Below, in pieces: positions 1 to 8,009 of a DNA stretch of 39,337 bases (position 1 is the stretch's first letter; every line of letters starts with the position of its first letter). Both the position numbers and the translations under genes were made by a program. Source of the stretch: Thermoprotei archaeon. Its GTDB lineage: Archaea; Thermoproteota; Thermoprotei; Thermofilales; B15-G2. The stretch is from positions 1 through 39,337 of the forward strand of contig QMSB01000008.1 of assembly GCA_003650815.1 (NCBI GenBank), read 5' to 3'. The notes under the pieces are model-generated. The model saw only the letters and a program-made list of their open reading frames with translations, was not told the DNA's origin and did no database searches.

Positions 1-7
1 TCTCACC

Positions 8-436
8 TTACTTAAACATTTTAACAGATGACTTTGCTCCACAAGCCTGGCACTGGAGATAAAACATTCTTTTTTCTTTTACTAAGACAGTGTCTGGTTC
101 TCCGCAGACAGGACATATAACATAGTTTTTAACATACCTCTCAATAATAGCATCAATAGTTCTCTTCCTATGCTCTCCATGAACTATGGCCATCCTTCCC
201 TCTAGGTATCCAGGTGCTCCTAACTCTTTTAAGAGATACTTAAGCAAATGCTTTGGATCTCTATTCAGTATATCACATATTTCCATAAAATTCTGTATAA
301 TCACCTTTCTCCCTATAATAAGTATTTCTGCTCTAGGTATCTCAAATCTTCCTCTATGAGTTCTTTTTTCAGGTAGCTCCTTGAAAGCTCGTTCAAGCAG
401 TAAGTTGTAGTTATAAATTACACTTCTCTCCACCAT
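8..436 (-). CDS. Translation initiation factor aIF2 subunit beta
   Basis: Beta subunit of archaeal initiation factor 2, which with the gamma and alpha subunits carries initiator Met-tRNA to the small ribosomal subunit. The central alpha-beta part contains LLKELGAPG, typical of the family, followed by a C-terminal zinc ribbon with two CxxC pairs (CPVCGE and CQACGA). The open frame extends to base 472, but I place the start at the internal ATG (MVERSVIYNY), giving 142 residues, close to the usual 135-140. No clear Shine-Dalgarno is visible, so the mRNA may be leaderless. Identification is firm; the start is less so. Confidence 0.93.
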   Translation of the reverse strand: MVERSVIYNYNLLLERAFKELPEKRTHRGRFEIPRAEILIIGRKVIIQNFMEICDILNRDPKHLLKYLLKELGAPGYLEGRMAIVHGEHRKRTIDAIIERYVKNYVICPVCGEPDTVLVKEKRMFYLQCQACGAKSSVKMFK

Positions 437-545
437 GGTATTCGCTTGACTACATAAGAAGATGTGGTTCATAAACTTTCCGCTGCAGATTTAGTTAGAA
501 TAGATGCTGTGGTACTAAGTTGATTCGAGTAGTAGTTTAGATATA

Positions 546-594
546 TCAGCCGACTGCTTAGTCTTCATTTACTCCGCGTTCCAGCGGTCATCAC
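546..594 (-). ncRNA. Candidate C/D box sRNA (2'-O-methylation guide)
   Basis: On the minus strand the order is box C GTGATGA, an 11-nt guide, a D'-like CGGA, a 3-nt spacer, a C'-like ATGAAGA (one mismatch), a 12-nt guide and box D CTGA. Total length is 49 nt, the usual archaeal size. An A/T-rich TATA-like element (ATTTAAATA on the plus strand, about 632-640) lies upstream at a distance that would start transcription some 15 nt before box C. By the family rule, the methylated bases would pair with the fifth guide base before each D/D' box. I could not match the guides to a target. The rest of the 437-844 gap shows no gene. Confidence 0.5.
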
Positions 595-844
595 TCAAGC
601 ATTATTTACACTGATTACTAAGGCTGAGACTATTTAAATATTAAATTGTCTTAGGTTGCTAAAATGAAAATAAGTATTCGGCTGAGATAAGTTTACGCTT
701 TAGCTTTCTTTAACTATTCTAATATTAGAATTATATACATCTATAGTTAGAAATATTTTCAATTTAGTGTTTTCTTATACTTGCTAATGTAAAGGCTCTG
801 AGCTATTCAAGTAGTTCCTACTGATGATATCTGATAAAGGTCTC

Positions 845-1900
845 TTACTTCGTAGACTTAAGTACGTCATATCTAATAGTACTTACTAAATACTCCTTAA
901 GGTAATCAATACTTATTTTTTTCAATGCAGATATTAAGAATATTTTCTGATAAGATTTATTTTCGAGATCTTTTAATATATGTTGTATACTCGGTCCTTT
1001 ATTATCAAATATATATATTTTATTTATAGCTATCACTATCTCCTTATCTTTGAAATAAGTAGAAATTTCTGATAAGACTTTAAACTGATAATTAATGGTA
1101 AAACCGCAAGTTTCGCTCGGATCTATCATGTAGACTATTATGCCTATCAAGTGCTTTAATGCCAGTATAGCCTGGAGCTCCATCTTATTTCTCTCGGATA
1201 GTGGTCTGTCTAAAAGTCCGGGAGTGTCTATGACCTGAATTAAGATATTCTCGGGCTCTAAACGTATATGTCCGATGGTTAATTTCTTTGTGGTAAATGG
1301 ATAGCTGGCTACTTCGGACCTTGCTGAAGATATTGCATTGACTAGAGTTGATTTACCGACGTTAGGGACCCCTGCTATAACTATTGTCGGTAAACTGGGA
1401 TCTATTGACGGTAATTTTTTGAGTATTTTTTGATATTCCCTAATTCTTATTAGCTCTTCATTTATGCTTTTTACAACAGAGTATACTCTACCCGTGTATT
1501 CTCTTCTGAGTTTTTTAGCATCTTTTACGTCGACTATTCTTCTTGACTTAATTAAGTACTCCTGTCTAAGTTTATCTAGTATTTTTATGCATGCCATGAC
1601 TTTGCCCATGGATTTCTTGAAGTCGTCCATATTTACTACTACATAGGCTAACTCTCGGTAGAAATCATCTAGTTCATCTATCTTAGGTACAGAGTAGATA
1701 CTCTCCTTTATTCTTTTTACAATATTCTCATGTAGTGTCTTTATGTAGTTTTGAGTAACTGTAATGCTTCTTTTAGCCGATGACCAGCGGACAGGGCTTT
1801 TTGTTTCCATTCTCTTAGCCCTGTTCAGTGCTATTTTAAAAATATCATCTCCGCTGCCCGGCATCAGCTTTATTTTTGAAAAAGGATTTCCTTTAACCAT
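845..1900 (-). CDS. Nog1-like GTPase (ribosome biogenesis)
   Basis: Obg/Nog1-type GTPase, expected to act in large-subunit ribosome assembly. The N-terminal 170 residues form the helical Nog1 domain (NPFSKIKLMP start). The GTPase core follows: G1 GVPNVGKST, a G2 region with PFTTK, G3 DTPGLLDRP and G4 NKIY in place of the commoner NKxD. The changed fourth position of G4 could weaken guanine specificity, though the residue after it should be checked in an alignment. The protein stops soon after G5, so the C-terminal extension of eukaryotic Nog1 is absent, as usual in archaea. The proteasome gene follows 13 bases upstream in the same direction. Confidence 0.9.
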   Translation of the reverse strand: MVKGNPFSKIKLMPGSGDDIFKIALNRAKRMETKSPVRWSSAKRSITVTQNYIKTLHENIVKRIKESIYSVPKIDELDDFYRELAYVVVNMDDFKKSMGKVMACIKILDKLRQEYLIKSRRIVDVKDAKKLRREYTGRVYSVVKSINEELIRIREYQKILKKLPSIDPSLPTIVIAGVPNVGKSTLVNAISSARSEVASYPFTTKKLTIGHIRLEPENILIQVIDTPGLLDRPLSERNKMELQAILALKHLIGIIVYMIDPSETCGFTINYQFKVLSEISTYFKDKEIVIAINKIYIFDNKGPSIQHILKDLENKSYQKIFLISALKKISIDYLKEYLVSTIRYDVLKSTK

Positions 1901-1913
1901 TATTTCAGGTGCG

Positions 1914-2531
1914 TTATACTAAAGGTACAAATAGCTCTTCAGCTTTTCCTTCAGATATTATAAGAACGTCTATTCCATCTCCGCTTACAGCATCCCTTGA
2001 GACAGCAGTCTTTATGGCCTTAACAGCTAAATTTTTGGCTTCTTTCATTCTTAAGTTCTCTTTATATTCTGTCTCGAGTATACCTATTGCTATTTTTGCT
2101 CCAGTTCCAAGTGCGGCATACTTATCTTCTATTAGGGACCCCAGTGGATCAAGCACAAAAATATGAGGCCCTGTCTCATCTATTCCTCCTACCAATGTCT
2201 CAGCAAAATAAGGCATCAGCCTCCTATTAAATAGTATAACTGATAAAAGCTTCGCGACTCCCTTTACGCTAAGTATTCTTTTAGTCTCTAGCTCGTAAAG
2301 GTTAACTTCAGCCGCAAGAGACTTAGCTATCATCTGCATATCAGCAATAAGTCCCGCACATGCTATTCCTATTCGGTCATTTATTTTATACACTTTTTTG
2401 CCTGCTTTACTCATTAACATGAAACCATAAGTGACTCTCTTCTCTGCTGCCAGAACTATTCCTTTATCAAATACTAGCCCTACAACAGTTGCTCCAGGCC
2501 CATAATAGTATTCATCGTACACGCCTCTCAC
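1914..2531 (-). CDS. 20S proteasome beta subunit, apparently lacking the catalytic threonine
   Basis: Ntn-hydrolase fold subunit of the 20S proteasome: LAAEKR, YGFMLMSK and KKVYKINDRIGIACAG are family hallmarks, and 205 residues is the normal length. Catalytic beta subunits process at G-T-T-T-V-G so that Thr1 becomes the nucleophile. Here the equivalent is PGATVVG, so Ala14 sits at Thr1, and the Asp of LAADKR is Glu. I infer the non-catalytic or accessory beta paralogue that many Crenarchaeota carry beside an active one, which must lie outside this window. The start is a GTG. The Nog1-like gene lies 13 bases downstream, so the two are probably co-transcribed. Confidence 0.9.
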   Translation of the reverse strand: MRGVYDEYYYGPGATVVGLVFDKGIVLAAEKRVTYGFMLMSKAGKKVYKINDRIGIACAGLIADMQMIAKSLAAEVNLYELETKRILSVKGVAKLLSVILFNRRLMPYFAETLVGGIDETGPHIFVLDPLGSLIEDKYAALGTGAKIAIGILETEYKENLRMKEAKNLAVKAIKTAVSRDAVSGDGIDVLIISEGKAEELFVPLV

Positions 2532-2616
2532 GTTTATGGAAAAAGCTTAACTAGTTTAAAAAGTTATGCGTAAAGAGACTAAGATTTAATAGACTCCTCT
2601 GCGAGGAAAAAATGTA

Positions 2617-3585
2617 ATGGAAGGCTTTAACGCTTATCTCAAATTAATGCATGATACTTATAAGAGACAGGGGTATCACTTTGTCGGGGTCCAGGCAGTA
2701 GTTAAGCCCTGTCACTGGACAAAAAAGTCTCTAATTTCGGGAGGAAGAGAATTTTGCTATAAGCAGAAATTCTACGGAATTCCGTCACATAGATGTCTGC
2801 AGATGTCCCCTATAATCCAGTGTAGCCAAAGATGCCTCTACTGCTGGCGTGCTCAACCAAGCGACCTTAAAATAAGTTTTGATGAACTAAAGGTTAAAGT
2901 ATATGACGACCCCTATTCCATAGTAGAGAACAGCGTTAGTGAATGGCAGAAAATACTCAGTGGGTACTACGGCAACCATAAGATCGATCCCGTGATGCTT
3001 CAGGAAGCCATGAGACCTATTCACGCGGCAATAAGCCTCGTGGGAGAGCCTACAATGTATCCTCGAATTTCTGAGCTTATAGAAGCATTTTTTGAGTACG
3101 GCTTCAAGACAACGTTCATAGTTACTAACGGTAATTTTCCAGAAGTAATATCTAGTTTAGAAAGGGAGCCCTCACAGCTCTACTTAAGTCTTTCAGCTCC
3201 CGACGAGGAAACGTATCGAAAAGTATGTAGACCTCTACTTAAGGATGGTTGGAGAAGAGTGCTTGAATCATTAGAGCTTTTAAAGTCTCTTTCATGTCCA
3301 ACAGTAGTTCGCATAACGCTAGTTAAGGGCTTAAACACGAGTAACATAGAAAAATATGCTAAGCTTCTGGCAGACGCAGAACCTACTTATATAGAGCCTA
3401 AGGCCGCAATGAGCCTAGGCTACTTCAGGCATAGATTAGATGTGAACTCTATGCCAAGACATCAAGAAGTAAGAGAATTTGCAGAAAAGCTCGCCGAGTA
3501 CTCTGGTTATAACATTATAGATGAGTCCCTCAGCTCGCGTATTGTTTTATTGTCAAAATTAAGAAAACCTATAAAACTTATATGA
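2617..3585 (+). CDS. taw1: tRNA 4-demethylwyosine synthase Taw1 (TYW1)
   Basis: Radical-SAM enzyme that condenses pyruvate-derived carbons with N1-methylguanosine-37 of tRNA-Phe to make 4-demethylwyosine, the first committed wyosine step. The radical-SAM cluster motif is CSQRCLYCW (Cys69, Cys73, Cys76). Three further cysteines, 32 (KPCHW), 47 (EFCYK) and 60 (HRCLQ), match the second Fe-S cluster of archaeal Taw1. Length, 322 residues, is normal for the flavodoxin-less archaeal form. A GCGAGGA sequence lies about 10 bases before the ATG. polB starts 10 bases downstream, so the two genes probably form an operon. Confidence 0.95.
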   Translation: MEGFNAYLKLMHDTYKRQGYHFVGVQAVVKPCHWTKKSLISGGREFCYKQKFYGIPSHRCLQMSPIIQCSQRCLYCWRAQPSDLKISFDELKVKVYDDPYSIVENSVSEWQKILSGYYGNHKIDPVMLQEAMRPIHAAISLVGEPTMYPRISELIEAFFEYGFKTTFIVTNGNFPEVISSLEREPSQLYLSLSAPDEETYRKVCRPLLKDGWRRVLESLELLKSLSCPTVVRITLVKGLNTSNIEKYAKLLADAEPTYIEPKAAMSLGYFRHRLDVNSMPRHQEVREFAEKLAEYSGYNIIDESLSSRIVLLSKLRKPIKLI

Positions 3586-3595
3586 AGGTGATATC

Positions 3596-5971
3596 TTGAA
3601 GATAAAGCTTTGGATACTTGATGTGAATTACGAAGTTGTTGGGAATGAGCCTGAAATAAGGCTTTGGGGAATTACAAGTGAAGGCAAACGAGCAGTAGTA
3701 AAAGTTAGAGGATTTAAGCCTTATTTTTACGCAGTCCCTAAAGCTAACGTATCTATAGAAAAAGCTATTGGTTCATTAAAGCCCTTAATATCACAATATA
3801 GAATACTATCTATTGATAGAGTACAGAGAAAATATTATGGTAAGCCTATAGAAGTTATAAAGATTACATGTCAGCTTCCACCTACTGTTCCTCAGTTGCG
3901 TGAAGCTGTACTGAAGCTCAAGACAATAGAAGATGTTTTAGAAGCAGACATAAGATTTTACATGAGGTACTTAATTGATAAAGACATATACCCATGTGCA
4001 TGGCATGAAATAGAAGTCGAAAGAGAGAGCATTAGGGGGCTATCTGTAGATGAAGTTTACAGAGCTATTTCTGATCCCAAGTATTTATCTGAAATGACTC
4101 GAATACCAGATTTAAAGGTATTAGCCTTCGACATAGAATGCTATAATCCTAGGGGAACTCCTAAGCCACAAAGAGACCCTGTAATTATAATTTCTGTAAA
4201 AACAGATAGCGGTAAAGAAGAAATACTAACAGCTGATGATCACAACGATAGAAATCTCATAAGATCATTTATAGATCTAGTTAATAGCTATGACCCGGAC
4301 ATAATAATAGGCTACAATAATAATGGATTCGACTGGCCCTACTTACTGAATAGATGTAAGGCTTTACACATGAAGCTTAATATCAGCCGAGCCGGAGGCT
4401 CTCCAGCGCAGAGTGTCTACGGACACTTCTCTATTGTAGGCAGAGCAAATGTAGACCTCTATGACTTCGCAAAAGACATGCCTGAAGTAAAAGTTAAAAC
4501 GCTAGAAAATGTAGCTGAATACCTAGGGGTATTAAAGAAAAGTGAGAGAGTCTTAATTGAAGGAAGCGAGCTCTACAAATATTGGGATAATCCTGAAAAA
4601 AGAAAAACACTATATGACTACGCTAGAGACGATGTTAAAAGCATATATGGTCTAGGAGAAAAAATACTGCCCTTTGCAATCCAATTATCAAGCATAGTCG
4701 GTCTCCCCCTAGATCAAGTAGGCGCAGCATCTGTAGGCTTTAGGGTTGAGTGGTATTTAATGAAACAGGCCTACAAACTGGGAGAACTTATTCCAAATAG
4801 AGTTGAGCGACCCTACACGCCCTATAAAGGGGCTATTGTCTTGAAACCAAAGCCTGGACTACACGAAAATATAGTAGTGTTAGACTTCTCAGCGATGTAT
4901 CCAAACATAATGATATCTAAGAACATTTCACCAGACACTTATGTTCCTCCTTACGAAGAAGTCTCCCCCGACGAAGTATATGTAGCGCCTGAGGTGGGCC
5001 ACAGATTTAGGAAGAAACCTCCCGGGTTTTATAAACAGGTTTTGGGAAAACTACTTCAAGTAAGAAACGAGATACGTAAAATTATGAAAACCCTCGATCC
5101 TCATAGCTACGAATATCGCGTACTTTATGAGAGACAGAGAGCCCTCAAAGTAATAGCTAACGCTACATACGGGTACTGCGGCTGGATTGGAGCTAGATGG
5201 TATAAGCGAGAAGTAGCCGAGGCCACCACAGCGTGGGGTAGAGAAATAATCAAAAAGACCATAAACATGGCAAAGAGCCTAGGTCTAGAAGTAATATACG
5301 GAGACACAGATAGCATATTCGTTCGTTACATCGAAGACAAAGTAAAGAAACTATGCGAATTGATAGAAAAAGAGTTCGGCTTAAGAGTAAAGCCTGATAA
5401 AATATACATAAAAGTCTTCTTTACGGAGGCAAAGAAAAGATACTGCGGACTACTGCCTGACGGCAGAATAGATGTAGTAGGACTCGAGGCTATCAGAGGA
5501 GACTGGTCGGAGTTAGCAAAAGAAGTCCAAGAAAAGGTAATTGAAATAGTACTAAAGGAGGGGGACCCATATAAAGCCGTAAAATATGTTTCAGATACTA
5601 TTTCAGCGTTAAGAAACAAAAAGATCCCATTATCTAAATTAATAATATGGAAAAGCGTTACAAAAGAACTAGATAAATATGAAGTAAAAACAGCTCATGT
5701 AGCTGCAGCCAGAAGACTTCTTGAAGCCGGATACAGGCTCGAAATAGGCGATAAAATAGGCTATGTAATTGTAAAAAGGCCGGGAGAAAAGTTGGCAGAT
5801 AAAGCAATGCCCTATATTCTCGTAAAAGATATTGATGAAATAGACGTAGACTATTATATCAAAAAACAGATAATTCCAGCAGCTATGAGGATACTAGAGT
5901 ACTTTGGCATAAAGGAATCACAGCTAGAGGGAGCCACTTATCAAAAAAGTCTACTCGAATTTTTCGGCTAA
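3596..5971 (+). CDS. Family B DNA polymerase
   Basis: Replicative or repair DNA polymerase with 3'-5' proofreading. In order: an N-terminal domain (1-170), Exo I FDIECY (Asp179, Glu181), Exo II YNNNGFDW, Exo III YARDD, polymerase motif A DFSAMYPNI, motif B KVIANATYGYCG and motif C YGDTDS. All metal-binding aspartates are intact and there is no intein at the usual sites. At 791 residues it is a compact archaeal PolB; which crenarchaeal paralogue (B1 or B3) needs a tree. The start is a TTG, supported by a GGTGAT ribosome-binding site 3 bases before it and by the Taw1 stop just upstream. The 3' end overlaps convergent dnaG by 21 bases. Confidence 0.96.
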   Translation: MKIKLWILDVNYEVVGNEPEIRLWGITSEGKRAVVKVRGFKPYFYAVPKANVSIEKAIGSLKPLISQYRILSIDRVQRKYYGKPIEVIKITCQLPPTVPQLREAVLKLKTIEDVLEADIRFYMRYLIDKDIYPCAWHEIEVERESIRGLSVDEVYRAISDPKYLSEMTRIPDLKVLAFDIECYNPRGTPKPQRDPVIIISVKTDSGKEEILTADDHNDRNLIRSFIDLVNSYDPDIIIGYNNNGFDWPYLLNRCKALHMKLNISRAGGSPAQSVYGHFSIVGRANVDLYDFAKDMPEVKVKTLENVAEYLGVLKKSERVLIEGSELYKYWDNPEKRKTLYDYARDDVKSIYGLGEKILPFAIQLSSIVGLPLDQVGAASVGFRVEWYLMKQAYKLGELIPNRVERPYTPYKGAIVLKPKPGLHENIVVLDFSAMYPNIMISKNISPDTYVPPYEEVSPDEVYVAPEVGHRFRKKPPGFYKQVLGKLLQVRNEIRKIMKTLDPHSYEYRVLYERQRALKVIANATYGYCGWIGARWYKREVAEATTAWGREIIKKTINMAKSLGLEVIYGDTDSIFVRYIEDKVKKLCELIEKEFGLRVKPDKIYIKVFFTEAKKRYCGLLPDGRIDVVGLEAIRGDWSELAKEVQEKVIEIVLKEGDPYKAVKYVSDTISALRNKKIPLSKLIIWKSVTKELDKYEVKTAHVAAARRLLEAGYRLEIGDKIGYVIVKRPGEKLADKAMPYILVKDIDEIDVDYYIKKQIIPAAMRILEYFGIKESQLEGATYQKSLLEFFG

Positions 5972-7168
5972 ATCAGCGAAAGTAAATATAGTCAGCTCAA
6001 GAGGCTTGCGAACAACATTTCCTACGCGAGCTCCCACTAACACTTTTATACCTTTTTCCTGCGCTACGTCTACTACTCTCTGAGTAACTATTCCATCAAA
6101 TACTACAGCATAAATATCACTCGTATTTTGAAGCGTAGTTACCAAATCTCTAACAGCTACTCTTTGAACTTCATTCCATTCCTTATCAAAAAGCACTCCC
6201 TCTAAAGTTCCCTGCAATTCGTTAACTAATGAAACCACTTTTGGAGGGATCGCTACTTCCTCGATTATAGGTATTTCTGCTAGCTTGAATGGCTCTTTAA
6301 TAGGCTTCTCTAAGACTCTCTCCTCTTTAATCTTCTTCGTTCTCTCAATGCTTTCTAAGTACTCTTCTACAGTCATTTTATTTTTGAGACACTTAGCTAT
6401 CTCTTTAGCAGTAAGCTCTTCGACTTCCTTACCCGGAGGCGCCCTCGCTATGTAGTCAACATCTACTTGGTTTAACAAAGACTTAAGTATAAGGTCTCCT
6501 CCTCTATCTCCATCTACAAAAGCAATAACTGTTTTCTTTTTGCTGAGCTCGATAATAGTCTTTGGTATGCTAGCTCCTTCGAGAGCTATTACATTGCGGT
6601 AGCCGTGCCTAACTAGGTTAACCACGTCTGCTCTTCCCTCAACTACTATGATTGTATCAGATCTATCTACATCAGGTCCAGCTGGCAGCTTCTCTGGACC
6701 ATACTTTATTATCTCAGCACTTCTCACAGCCTTGATTACTTCCTCTGCTATCTCTCTACTCTCAGGAATACTCTCCTCCCACTTTCTAAGGATCTCTATC
6801 GCTCTCTCAATTATTTTCTTCCGTTTCTCCTCTCTTAAATCGACGATTCTCGATAATCTTATCTTAGCGTTATAAGGTCCTATCTTATCAACGCTCTCTA
6901 TCATCGCTGCTATTATTGCAGTTTCCACTCTGTCTAGATTAGATGGTATTGTTATTCTGCCTCGAGTTTTTCCATCAGAAGTCTCTAGTGAAACTTCTAT
7001 TCTTCCTAATCGTCCAAGTCTTTGCAGCTCCCTTAAGTTAAAGCCGTTCCCTAGAAGCCCTTCAGTCTGACCGAAAATAGCGCCTATAACATCTGGCTTC
7101 TCTACTACTCCATCAATTTCAAACTCAGCTTCTATAACATATTTAGCCGTAATAGCTAAGCCTCCCAT
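5951..7168 (-). CDS. dnaG: Archaeal DnaG-like protein (Toprim; primase/exosome subunit)
   Basis: Archaeal DnaG homologue. In Thermoproteota this protein is best known as a stable component of the RNA exosome that favours poly(A)-rich substrates; primase activity has also been reported. The N-terminal archaeal signature VVEKPDVIGAIFGQTEGLLG is clear. The Toprim domain runs from about residue 165 to 250, with the catalytic Glu in VVEGRADV and the DxD-like pair in FVDGDRGGD. Three closely spaced starts exist (GTG 7177, ATG 7174, ATG 7168). I prefer 7168, which lies four bases after GGTGAT. The gene is convergent with polB, sharing 21 bases at the 3' ends. Confidence 0.95.
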   Translation of the reverse strand: MGGLAITAKYVIEAEFEIDGVVEKPDVIGAIFGQTEGLLGNGFNLRELQRLGRLGRIEVSLETSDGKTRGRITIPSNLDRVETAIIAAMIESVDKIGPYNAKIRLSRIVDLREEKRKKIIERAIEILRKWEESIPESREIAEEVIKAVRSAEIIKYGPEKLPAGPDVDRSDTIIVVEGRADVVNLVRHGYRNVIALEGASIPKTIIELSKKKTVIAFVDGDRGGDLILKSLLNQVDVDYIARAPPGKEVEELTAKEIAKCLKNKMTVEEYLESIERTKKIKEERVLEKPIKEPFKLAEIPIIEEVAIPPKVVSLVNELQGTLEGVLFDKEWNEVQRVAVRDLVTTLQNTSDIYAVVFDGIVTQRVVDVAQEKGIKVLVGARVGNVVRKPLELTIFTFADLAEKFE

Positions 7169-7250
7169 TAACATCACCTATTAACACTACTCCATACTCT
7201 ACAAAGAATTTCTTATAAACTTGTCCGTTTATTTCTATCTCTCTAAAAGC

Positions 7251-7352
7251 GGCAGGGGATGTCCTCCTGCCGTTACACCCGTCTTCATTACTGGGCGGTA
7301 CAACGCCTTTAGCTCGACGGGCTCTCTTACGGCAGGAGAATCGTCCCCTGCC
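7251..7352 (-). ncRNA. Candidate H/ACA-like guide RNA (long structured hairpin)
   Basis: A GC-rich 102-base segment forms a long hairpin. A 9-bp outer stem (7251-7259 with 7344-7352) encloses a 10-bp stem (CTCCTGCCGT with ACGGCAGGAG). On the minus strand that inner stem is followed after one base by ACA. Above it lie an asymmetric internal loop (AAGAGAG opposite TGTA) that could be a pseudouridylation pocket, a 6-bp stem CCCGTC/GACGGG, a kink-turn-like region with TGAAGA, and a GGCG/CGCC cap. This is the expected order for an archaeal H/ACA RNA. The outer stem around the ACA is unusual. Strand is inferred from the ACA position and a TATA element about 27 bases upstream. Confidence 0.4.
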
Positions 7353-7375
7353 CTCCTTTGTAAGAACGAAGAGAG

Positions 7376-7390
7376 AATATTTTAAATTAT
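7376..7390. promoter_or_regulatory. Shared TATA-like element between two RNA genes
   Basis: The near-symmetric sequence ATATTTTAAATTAT could serve both directions. About 27 bases away on the plus strand is the predicted 5' end of the RNase P-like RNA (7410). About 27 bases away on the minus strand is the point just before the outer stem of the H/ACA-like hairpin (about 7357). A purine-rich GAGAGAA lies on the left, as expected for a BRE for plus-strand transcription. The assignment rests on spacing only. Confidence 0.4.
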
Positions 7391-7409
7391 TGTTTCTGTA
7401 CCGATATAT

Positions 7410-7519
7410 ACGGGCGGAGGAAGGTCGCCGCTCGAGTGGCCGGAGGCTGCAATGAAAAGCGGTATACCCACCTCCGCTACAATTTTTCTCAGGCTTACCT
7501 TCTGAATATAAACTCCCGT
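7410..7519 (+). ncRNA. rnpB: Candidate minimal (type T-like) RNase P RNA
   Basis: About 110 nt with several signatures of the RNase P catalytic domain. CR-I-like GGAGGAAGGTC (7416-7426) and CR-V-like CAGGCTTACC (7490-7499) pair as P4: AAGGT with ACCTT, then GCC with GGC. P1 is ACGGG (7410-7414) with CCCGT (7515-7519). P2 is CGGAGG (7415-7420) with CCTCCG (7471-7476). The CR-IV-like GCAATGAAA lies at 7449-7457. Where the specificity domain should be there is only a 5-bp hairpin with a TCGA loop (7427-7440). RNase P RNAs without a specificity domain are known from Pyrobaculum, Caldivirga and Vulcanisaeta. A separate P3 is not visible, so the fold needs a covariance-model test. Confidence 0.5.
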
Positions 7520-7535
7520 CACAGGACACATGTCA

Positions 7536-7988
7536 CTAAATATACTTTCTCAAAAACATCACATAGCACGCCTCTCCGTCTTGGTAATAGCCTGGTCTAA
7601 GTAGACCGTACTGGAAACCAAGGCTTTTATATAGTTTTATAGCTGGTATATTACTAGCCCTCACTTCTAATCGGAAAACTTCTACTCCATGCTCCCTACT
7701 AACACGCTTAATAGCCTCCCTCAAAAGAAACCTACCATAGCCTTTCCCCCTATACTGCGGATCTACGGCAAGCGATAGAACATGCCCTAGCTTTCTCCAG
7801 CGAATAAGTATGATAATATATCCCACTACCTTACTGTCTACTTCAATAACAAACGAAGTGTCTTTAGACAACATCAAGTAATAGGATAAGAGACCCTTAG
7901 GATATGCATCGCGCGGAAAACACTTTACCTCGATTTCATAAATATCATCGATATCTCTCTCGTGAACCGTCCTAACTATAGGCTCCAC
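7536..7988 (-). CDS. rimI: GNAT N-acetyltransferase, RimI/Ard1 (NatA-like)
   Basis: Acetyl-CoA-dependent N-terminal acetyltransferase of the archaeal RimI/Ard1 type, which acetylates protein N-termini co-translationally. The acetyl-CoA binding motif A is YRGKGYGRFLL, and the C-terminal EVRASNIPAIKLYKSLGF is the typical motif B region. The open frame runs to 8069, but the first 27 residues resemble no family member and would overlap UPF0147. I choose the GTG at 7988 (reads MEPIVRTVHERD), giving 150 residues. A TATA element at 8011-8020 lies about 28 bases upstream, implying a leaderless or very short-leader mRNA. Confidence 0.88.
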   Translation of the reverse strand: MEPIVRTVHERDIDDIYEIEVKCFPRDAYPKGLLSYYLMLSKDTSFVIEVDSKVVGYIIILIRWRKLGHVLSLAVDPQYRGKGYGRFLLREAIKRVSREHGVEVFRLEVRASNIPAIKLYKSLGFQYGLLRPGYYQDGEACYVMFLRKYI

Positions 7989-8009
7989 AAGATACCTAGA
8001 GGGAGCAAT

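Noticed and set aside
815-835. Possible C/D box RNA with TGATGA followed by CTGA near the Nog1-like stop
   Set aside because: The boxes are only a few bases apart, leaving no room for a guide.
1909-2166. Plus-strand ORF over the proteasome gene
   Set aside because: Antisense shadow of a well-supported gene; Ser/Ala-rich composition is typical of the complementary frame.
4880-5320. Possible intein in the DNA polymerase
   Set aside because: Motifs A, B and C are contiguous at normal spacing with no intein blocks.
7143-7529. 128-residue ORF on the minus strand upstream of dnaG
   Set aside because: Most of it is antisense to the RNase P-like RNA and runs through the long hairpin; composition is Arg/Ser/Pro-rich as expected from structured RNA. 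Only the last 30 codons look protein-like, and they have no start codon of their own.
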